In this document: piece by piece, positions 25,893 through 33,296 of the stretch
Layout of the letters: the number at the start of each line of letters is the position of its first letter
How positions within the stretch are numbered: the first letter of the stretch is position 1
Source: Arsenophonus nasoniae DSM 15247
GTDB lineage: Bacteria; Pseudomonadota; Gammaproteobacteria; Enterobacterales; Enterobacteriaceae
NCBI RefSeq assembly: GCF_000429565.1
Contig: NZ_AUCC01000038.1
Coordinates: 1-33,296, forward strand
Direction: 5' to 3'
Length of the DNA stretch: 33,296 nt
Made by a program: the position numbers and the translations under genes
Notes under the pieces: generated by a model
Told to the model about the DNA's origin: nothing
The model's database searches: none
The model's input: only the letters and a program-made list of their open reading frames with translations

Positions 25893-26630
25893 ATGAAATC
25901 ACTATTTAAAACGACGCTGTTAGTGACAACTTTGTCTATGGTACTAAATACGTCGCAAGTATTCGCTGCTGAGGCAAATAAAAAATTTGATAATGAAGAG
26001 CAGCGTAGCGCTTATGCATTAGGAGCATCACTTGGTCGTTACATGGATAATTCTTTAATGCAGCAAAAATCTATCGGTATTAATCTTGATAGGCAACAGC
26101 TTTTAGCGGGTGTACAGGATGCATTTGTTAATAAAAGTAAACTTAGTGATCAAGAAATAGAAACAACATTAAAAGCATTTGAACAAAAGGTACGTGCTGC
26201 TGCTCAGGCAAAAATGGAAGAAGAGAGTAAAAAGAATGGTAAATTGGGTGATGAGTATCGCGCCAAATATCTCAAAGAAGAAAAAAGTGCAGTAAAAACA
26301 AAAAGTGGATTAATTTATAAAATTGAAAAACCAGGCGAAGGAGCAAAACCAACTGATAAAGATACTATAGTAGTAAATTACGAAGGTCGCTTAATTGATG
26401 GCTCGGTATTTGATAGTTCTTATAAACGTAATGAACCGTTAACAATTGCATTGGACTCAGTGATCCCTGGATGGACAGAAGGTTTGCAACAATTGAAAAA
26501 AGGCGGCAAAATCCAACTTATTATTCCACCAGAACTGGGTTATGGTAAATCTGCAGCAGCCGCAATTCCAGCAAATTCAACGTTGATCTTTAATGTTGAA
26601 TTATTAGATATCAAACCGACTAACAAATAA
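25893..26630 (+). CDS. fkpA: Periplasmic FKBP-type prolyl isomerase and chaperone FkpA
   Basis: FkpA folds and holds envelope proteins. The signal peptide is MKSLFKTTLLVTTLSMV...SQVFA-AEA, cleaved near residue 26. The N-terminal dimerisation/chaperone helices (about 30-120) include EEQRSAYALGASLGRYMDN. The FKBP domain (about 135-240) has SGLIYKIEKPGEGAKPTDKD, VVNYEGRLIDGSVFDSSY, VIPGWTEGLQQLKKGGKIQL and IPPELGYGKSAAAAIPANST. The mature end is shorter than in E. coli (245 against 270 residues); the Ala/Lys-rich tail is missing. SD TTGGAG is 7 bases from the ATG. I could not find a convincing sigma-E promoter upstream. Confidence 0.96.
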   Translation: MKSLFKTTLLVTTLSMVLNTSQVFAAEANKKFDNEEQRSAYALGASLGRYMDNSLMQQKSIGINLDRQQLLAGVQDAFVNKSKLSDQEIETTLKAFEQKVRAAAQAKMEEESKKNGKLGDEYRAKYLKEEKSAVKTKSGLIYKIEKPGEGAKPTDKDTIVVNYEGRLIDGSVFDSSYKRNEPLTIALDSVIPGWTEGLQQLKKGGKIQLIIPPELGYGKSAAAAIPANSTLIFNVELLDIKPTNK

Positions 26631-26642
26631 TTGAGTGGAAAA

Positions 26643-26680
26643 AGAGGCAGAGTTAGACTCTGTCTTTAGCATTTTATTAT
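26643..26680 (+). terminator. fkpA terminator
   Basis: An 11-bp stem with two G-U pairs (26643-26653 with 26657-26667, core arms GGCAGAGT and ACTCTGTC) and a triloop is followed by T-rich sequence. Confidence 0.65.
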
Positions 26681-26893
26681 ATTAAAAAATAATAGTTACG
26701 GTTTATTTATATAATTTATAATGAGTGACAATATGAGTGCGGTAATAGAAATTGCGCATTATCAATAAATATCTCGAATATAATTTAATGCATTTCTATA
26801 AATGTTAATATTATTTAATTTACTTAAAATAGTATCAACAGGTTTTTTTGTGATTTTTGTCTAAATTAAATGATTAAGTTACTTTTTTGTTGA

Positions 26894-26965
26894 TGTCCTG
26901 TGAGACAGGCCAAAGGTCTGACACAAGATCCCTTGACGATCGGTCTTTGTGGTTTTAACGTCTTA
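26894..26965 (+). promoter_or_regulatory. Possible structured regulatory element upstream of yheO-tusDCB
   Basis: This stretch stands out by its near-balanced base composition inside AT-rich DNA. It has a tight hairpin CCTGT-GAG-ACAGG (26898-26910), a second possible pairing of TGTGAGAC with GTCTGACACA (two-base bulge), and TTGACG at 26933-26938, a good -35; the -10 at the right distance (TAACGT at 26956) is mediocre. It may be the promoter and leader of the yheO-tusDCB unit or a small RNA. Confidence 0.35.
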
Positions 26966-27092
26966 GATTCTTTTTACCGTAAGTCTAGCGTATTAATGAT
27001 TGCTAAATAAATTGCACATTAATAATAAGATCGGTGTTTACTCACATAATCGTTTAATAAAGTTTCGTCAATATGTGGAGGATGGAGTCTGA

Positions 27093-27797
27093 ATGTCTAA
27101 CCTATTATATTCTAATGATAGCTGTGATAATGATTTACTGGATGCTCAACCGTTTGATGGTGTAGATTATGCGATTTTGAAATCTTATGAATCTATGGTT
27201 GATGGTTTGGCTATGTTAATTGGTGGGCATTGTGAAATTGTTCTTCATTCACTTGAAGATTTAAAATGTTCAGCGGTCAGAATAGCTAATGGCGAACATA
27301 CAGGCCGAATGATTGGTTCGCCAATTACCGATTTAGCTTTACGTATGCTTCATGATATGACCGATATTGATTCCAGTGTCTCGAAAGCTTATTTTACGCG
27401 TGCAAAAAGTGGCGCTTTAATGAAATCAGTCACTATTGCCATCCGTAATCCCAGGCGGCGGGTTATTGGTTTACTCTGTATTAATATGAATCTAGATGTG
27501 CCATTTTCGGAGATAGTCAAAACATTTGTGCCGGAAAAAAACCATGAAGTTGCTTCTAACGTAAATTTTGCCTCTTGTGTTGATGATCTTGTTGCTCAGG
27601 CATTGGAATTTACCATAGAAGAAGTTAATGTTGATCGCAATGTACCCAATAATATGAAAAACAGACAAGTCGTACTCAATTTATATGAAAAAGGAATTTT
27701 TGATATTAAAGATGCAATTAATCAGGTTGCTGATCGTTTGAATATTTCTAAGCATACTGTTTATCTTTATATACGGCAGTTTAAAAGTGGTGAGTAA
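27093..27797 (+). CDS. yheO: YheO, PAS-like and HTH domain transcriptional regulator
   Basis: This 234-residue predicted DNA-binding protein resembles E. coli YheO (240) along its length. The N-terminal YheO-PAS domain (about 25-140) has DYAILKSYESMVDGLAMLIG, HCEIVLHSLEDLKCSAVRIA and IAIRNPRRRVIGLLCINMN. The C-terminal helix-turn-helix (about 185-234) has VVLNLYEKGIFDIKDAINQV and LNISKHTVYLYIRQFK. Ligand and targets are unknown. It starts the unit with tusDCB; tusD begins 4 bases after its stop. SD GGAGGATGGAG is strong. Confidence 0.94.
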   Translation: MSNLLYSNDSCDNDLLDAQPFDGVDYAILKSYESMVDGLAMLIGGHCEIVLHSLEDLKCSAVRIANGEHTGRMIGSPITDLALRMLHDMTDIDSSVSKAYFTRAKSGALMKSVTIAIRNPRRRVIGLLCINMNLDVPFSEIVKTFVPEKNHEVASNVNFASCVDDLVAQALEFTIEEVNVDRNVPNNMKNRQVVLNLYEKGIFDIKDAINQVADRLNISKHTVYLYIRQFKSGE

Positions 27798-27801
27798 ATA
27801 A

Positions 27802-28215
27802 ATGTGTGCTTCTACTTTGAATAAGTCTTTGACTTATTGCCTATTAGTGACAGGGCCTGCTTATGGAACTCAGCAGGCCACCAATGCTTGGCGATTCGCG
27901 AATGCTTTGATTATGGAAGGGCATATATTGAAAACCGTTTTTTTCTATCGAGAGGGTGTTTATAACGGTAATCAATTAATTTCTCCGGCTAGTGATGAAT
28001 TTAATTTACTTATGGGTTGGAAAACATTAGCACAGCAGACAGGATGTCAATTGAATATCTGTGTTGCCGCTGCTTTGCGACGTGGTATTATTGATGAAAC
28101 TGAGGCCAAAAATAGTGGCTTACCCTGCGCTAATTTAGATAAAGATTTTGTCTTGAGTGGGTTAGGTAGTTTGGCTGAGGCCATGCTCATCTGTGATCGC
28201 ACAGTCCAATTTTGA
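27802..28215 (+). CDS. tusD: Sulfurtransferase subunit TusD
   Basis: TusD is part of the TusBCD complex that relays sulfur from TusA to TusE and MnmA for 2-thiouridine at the tRNA wobble position. The active Cys87 lies in [19 protein letters not shown], equivalent to Cys78 of E. coli; [38 protein letters not shown] and [20 protein letters not shown] are conserved. The N-terminus is nine residues longer than in E. coli; a GGTGAG before ATG 27802 supports this start. The following gene starts 7 bases after the stop. Confidence 0.96.
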   Translation: MCASTLNKSLTYCLLVTGPAYGTQQATNAWRFANALIMEGHILKTVFFYREGVYNGNQLISPASDEFNLLMGWKTLAQQTGCQLNICVAAALRRGIIDETEAKNSGLPCANLDKDFVLSGLGSLAEAMLICDRTVQF

Positions 28216-28222
28216 GATAAAT

Positions 28223-28582
28223 ATGAAAAAAATAGCATTTGTATTTATGAAAACACCTCATGGAACTTCGAGTGGTCGTGAAGGATTAGATGCTTTACTT
28301 GCGACTTCTGCATTAACTCAAAATATTGGTGTTTTCTTTATTTCTGATGGCGTCTGTCAATTATTGGCAAAACAAAATCCTAATAAACTTTTGGCGCGTG
28401 ATTATATTGCAACCTATAAATTACTACCATTATATGATATTAATGCTTGCTATATCTGTCAGGAAGATCTAGAAACAAGAGGATTTTCTTCTGACAGTTG
28501 TTTTATCCTACCAGCAACAGTTATTTCTGCTGATAGACTTAGGCGTAACTTAGCAGATTATGATGTAATTCTGACTTTCTAG
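28223..28582 (+). CDS. tusC: Sulfur relay protein TusC
   Basis: This is the second subunit of TusBCD, with a DsrE fold. The ATG at 28223 ([20 protein letters not shown]) gives 119 residues, exactly the E. coli length; an upstream in-frame ATG at 28193 lies inside tusD and is rejected. Conserved blocks are [37 protein letters not shown] and the end [20 protein letters not shown] overlaps the end of tusD, so translation is probably coupled. Confidence 0.95.
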   Translation: MKKIAFVFMKTPHGTSSGREGLDALLATSALTQNIGVFFISDGVCQLLAKQNPNKLLARDYIATYKLLPLYDINACYICQEDLETRGFSSDSCFILPATVISADRLRRNLADYDVILTF

Positions 28583-28599
28583 TTAAATAGAAGGCTAAC

Positions 28600-28905
28600 A
28601 TGCTATATACCATTTCGACTTCCCCTTATTATAGTGACTTTAATTCATTAATTAACCTATTAACGGAGCAGGATGAGGTACTATTACTCCAGGATGGTGT
28701 TTTGTTAGGACATAAAATAGTATCGAGTAATAAAGATAATAATTATTTAATACAATTAAAGGATAAAGGGATTCGTGTTTTTGCTTTACAAGATGATGTA
28801 GAAGCAAGGGGCTTAATGCCATATATGTCATCTTATGTCCGTCAAATATCTTATGTTGATTTTGTGCAATTAACGGTAAAACATCCACAATATTTTGCTT
28901 GTTAA
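28600..28905 (+). CDS. tusB: Sulfur relay protein TusB
   Basis: This is the third subunit of TusBCD, 101 residues against 95 in E. coli and the least conserved of the three. It keeps MLYTISTSPYYSDFNSLINL, DEVLLLQDGVLLG, GIRVFALQDDVEARGL and the end ISYVDFVQLTVKHP. It starts 17 bases after tusC and ends 22 bases before the -35 of the str promoter, as part of the conserved yheO-tusDCB-rpsL order. Confidence 0.94.
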   Translation: MLYTISTSPYYSDFNSLINLLTEQDEVLLLQDGVLLGHKIVSSNKDNNYLIQLKDKGIRVFALQDDVEARGLMPYMSSYVRQISYVDFVQLTVKHPQYFAC

Positions 28906-28927
28906 TGGATGATCCTTTGTATATTTC

Positions 28928-29979
<1,052 letters not shown>

Positions 29980-29996
29980 CTTTTGCTAGTTATGTT

Positions 29997-30029
29997 TCGT
30001 AAGGGTAACTTGGTGTTACCCTTATACGA
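29997..30029 (+). other. Strong hairpin between rpsG and fusA
   Basis: TAAGGGTAAC (30000-30009) pairs perfectly with GTTACCCTTA (30015-30024) around a 5-base loop, and a TCG/CGA clamp extends it. No T run follows, so it is not a terminator; an mRNA processing or stability element is likely. Confidence 0.5.
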
Positions 30030-30055
30030 ATTGAACGTTCACGAGAGAGGAAAAA

Positions 30056-32167
30056 ATGGCTCGTAAAACTCCCATTACGCGTTATCGCAACATCGGTATT
30101 AGTGCCCATATTGATGCTGGTAAGACCACCACAACCGAACGTATCCTATTTTATACTGGCGTGAGCCATAAAATTGGTGAAGTTCATGATGGCGCAGCAA
30201 CAATGGATTGGATGGAGCAGGAGCAGGAGCGTGGTATTACTATCACTTCAGCGGCAACTACTGCTTTCTGGTCTGGTATGGGTAAACAGTTTGACGAACA
30301 CCGTATCAACATCATTGATACACCAGGACACGTTGACTTCACGATTGAAGTAGAACGTTCTATGCGCGTTCTTGATGGTGCGGTAATGGTTTATTGTGCA
30401 GTTGGTGGTGTCCAACCACAATCTGAAACAGTTTGGCGTCAGGCAAATAAGTATCAAGTACCCCGTATCGCATTTGTTAATAAAATGGATCGTATGGGTG
30501 CTAATTTTTTGCGTGTTGTTGAACAGATTGAAACACGTCTGGCAGCAATACCCGTTCCACTTCAGTTACCTATTGGTGCTGAAGAGTCATTCACTGGTGT
30601 TATTGATTTAGTTAAAATGAAAGCAATCCAGTGGAGTGACAGTGATCAAGGCGTTACTTTCGTTTATGAAGATATTCCAGCAAACATGCAAGCTCAAGCT
30701 GAAGAGTGGCATGGTAAACTGATTGAAGCTGCGGCCGAAGTATCAGATGAGTTGATGGAAAAATATTTTGGTGGCGAAGAGCTGTCTGAAGAAGAGATCA
30801 AACAAGCATTACGTAAGCGCGTATTGAATAATGAAATTATTCTGGTTACGTGTGGTTCGGCCTTTAAAAATAAAGGCGTGCAAGCAATGCTTGATGCGGT
30901 TATTGAATATTTACCTGCACCTACTGATATTCCTGCAATTAAAGGTGTTTTAACTGATGGTAAAAACACACCAGCGGAACGTCATGCAAGTGATGATGAG
31001 CCTTTTTCAGCATTGGCATTCAAAATTGCAACTGACCCATTTGTTGGTAATTTGACTTTCTTCCGGGTTTACTCTGGTGTCGTTAACTCAGGGGATACCG
31101 TTCTTAACCCAGTTAAAGATAAAAAAGAGCGTTTTGGTCGTATCGTTCAGATGCATGCTAATAAACGTGAAGAAATTAAAGAAGTCCGAGCGGGTGATAT
31201 TGCTGCCGCTATCGGTCTCAAAGATGTGACTACCGGTGATACTCTATGTGGTATGGATGCGCCAATTATTTTGGAGCGTATGGAATTTCCACAGCCCGTT
31301 ATCTCGGTTGCTATTGAACCAAAAACTAAAGCTGACCAAGAAAAAATGGGTATTGCTTTAGGTCGTTTGGCTCAAGAAGATCCATCCTTCCGCGTGTCAA
31401 CAGATGAAGAATCTGGTCAGACAATTATTGCTGGTATGGGTGAGTTGCATCTGGAAGTATTGGTTGATCGTATGCGTCGTGAATTTAAAGTTGAAGCGAA
31501 CGTTGGTAAACCACAAGTAGCATACCGTGAGACTATTCGTAAGTCTGTTGAGCAGGAAGGTAAGTTTGTTCGTCAGTCTGGTGGTCGTGGTCAATTTGGT
31601 CATGTATGGATACGCGTTGAACCTTTGGAAGCAGGCCATGAAATTGGTTATGAATTCCACAATGAAATCGTTGGGGGCGTTGTACCTAAAGAGTACATAC
31701 CTGCGGTGGATAAGGGCGTTCAAGAACAGATGAAAAATGGTGTTCTGGCGGGCTACCCCATTGTTGATGTCAAAGTGGCATTGTATGATGGTTCCTATCA
31801 TGAGGTTGATTCCTCGGAAATGGCATTCAAAATTGCAGGTTCTATGGCCTTCAAAGAAGGCTTCATGAAAGCAGGTCCAGTTTTACTGGAGCCAATCATG
31901 AAAGTTGAAGTTGAAACGCCTGAAGACTATATGGGTGACGTAATTGGTGACCTGAACCGTCGTCGTGGTATGATTGAAGGTATGGAAGATACAGCAACTG
32001 GTAAGACAGTTCGTGCTCAAGTACCATTGTCAGAAATGTTTGGTTATGCCACAGATCTGCGTTCACAAACTCAAGGTCGTGCTTCTTACTCTATGGAATT
32101 TTTGAAGTATAATGAAGCACCAACCAATGTTGCTCAAGCAATTATTGAGGCTCGTAAAGCTAAGTAA
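30056..32167 (+). CDS. fusA: Elongation factor G
   Basis: EF-G is the GTPase that moves tRNAs and mRNA through the ribosome and, with RRF, recycles it. The 703 residues (E. coli 704) contain the P-loop [16 protein letters not shown], the switch region [37 protein letters not shown] and [10 protein letters not shown]. Domains III-V follow, with [20 protein letters not shown] and the domain IV tip [25 protein letters not shown] lies 6 bases before the ATG. It is the third gene of the str operon; a second open frame antisense to it is an artefact. Confidence 0.98.
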   Translation: MARKTPITRYRNIGISAHIDAGKTTTTERILFYTGVSHKIGEVHDGAATMDWMEQEQERGITITSAATTAFWSGMGKQFDEHRINIIDTPGHVDFTIEVERSMRVLDGAVMVYCAVGGVQPQSETVWRQANKYQVPRIAFVNKMDRMGANFLRVVEQIETRLAAIPVPLQLPIGAEESFTGVIDLVKMKAIQWSDSDQGVTFVYEDIPANMQAQAEEWHGKLIEAAAEVSDELMEKYFGGEELSEEEIKQALRKRVLNNEIILVTCGSAFKNKGVQAMLDAVIEYLPAPTDIPAIKGVLTDGKNTPAERHASDDEPFSALAFKIATDPFVGNLTFFRVYSGVVNSGDTVLNPVKDKKERFGRIVQMHANKREEIKEVRAGDIAAAIGLKDVTTGDTLCGMDAPIILERMEFPQPVISVAIEPKTKADQEKMGIALGRLAQEDPSFRVSTDEESGQTIIAGMGELHLEVLVDRMRREFKVEANVGKPQVAYRETIRKSVEQEGKFVRQSGGRGQFGHVWIRVEPLEAGHEIGYEFHNEIVGGVVPKEYIPAVDKGVQEQMKNGVLAGYPIVDVKVALYDGSYHEVDSSEMAFKIAGSMAFKEGFMKAGPVLLEPIMKVEVETPEDYMGDVIGDLNRRRGMIEGMEDTATGKTVRAQVPLSEMFGYATDLRSQTQGRASYSMEFLKYNEAPTNVAQAIIEARKAK

Positions 32168-32195
32168 TTGGCTTTCGGTTTAACTATTTAATCTG

Positions 32196-33296
<1,101 letters not shown>

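Larger units (their letters stand above)
26631..27092. other. Intergenic region fkpA-yheO
   Basis: This 462-bp region starts with the fkpA terminator, continues as very AT-rich DNA, and contains an island of more balanced composition at 26894-26965 described separately. The SD of yheO (GGAGGATGGAG) closes it. No gene is seen. Confidence 0.5.

Noticed and set aside
31397-31801. 134-residue open frame antisense to fusA
   Set aside because: It lies fully within the highly conserved fusA coding sequence; the composition is what antisense of a biased codon set gives, and it has no recognisable motif.

Overview
The window looks like a chromosomal segment of an AT-rich gammaproteobacterium of the order Enterobacterales. 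Housekeeping proteins such as CRP, S12, EF-G, EF-Tu, PolA and Spot 42 RNA are very close to my recollection of the E. coli versions. Base composition is strongly AT-biased, intergenic regions are long and poor in content, and there is an IS fragment plus several broken genes. This fits a Morganellaceae relative, for example an insect-associated Arsenophonus-like symbiont. The genus is an inference from composition and gene content, not a demonstrated match.

Layout. (1) 1-1720, accessory and decaying: the end of an IS5-type transposase has cut off an NCS1-type permease. Behind it lie a PAS-LuxR regulator and an unrecognised 89-aa ORF. (2) 2057-9033, conserved block: cutA, then yihD-srkA-dsbA, polA with a perfect DnaA box in its leader, spf (Spot 42 sRNA) and engB. 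(3) 9314-18918, a segment whose E. coli counterpart lies elsewhere on the chromosome: ppiA, an orphan HEXXH metallopeptidase where E. coli has yhfG-fic, pabA, a frameshifted DUF488 (yeaO-like) gene, crp, the yheT-yheU-prkB operon, a LysE-type exporter, and murQ-murP for recycling N-acetylmuramic acid. (4) 19134-28905: divergent murR-like regulator, ABC-F factor yheS, kefG-kefB potassium efflux with a stop in the kefB tail, yheV, slyD, slyX, fkpA, yheO and tusDCB (tRNA 2-thiolation). (5) 28928-33296, the str operon: strong promoter, rpsL, rpsG, fusA and a tuf gene that runs off the window.

How the parts work together. The yihD-srkA-dsbA unit deals with envelope and oxidative folding stress. 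murQP is predicted to be CRP-activated, with a near-consensus CRP site at about -41.5, and to be controlled by the divergent MurR-like protein. crp itself and the CRP-linked sRNA Spot 42 are also in the window. kefG-kefB, slyD and fkpA are stress and folding functions. The str operon keeps its classical leader and its rpsL-rpsG intercistronic control region.

Most unusual points: the lone toxin-like zinc metallopeptidase (10079-10768, probable TTG start) sitting in the ppiA-pabA slot; an in-frame TAA in kefB followed by a still recognisable tail; loss of the small SpfP reading frame inside an otherwise conserved Spot 42; and a compositionally distinct, possibly structured element upstream of yheO. 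Comparisons with E. coli are from memory; no database search was run.
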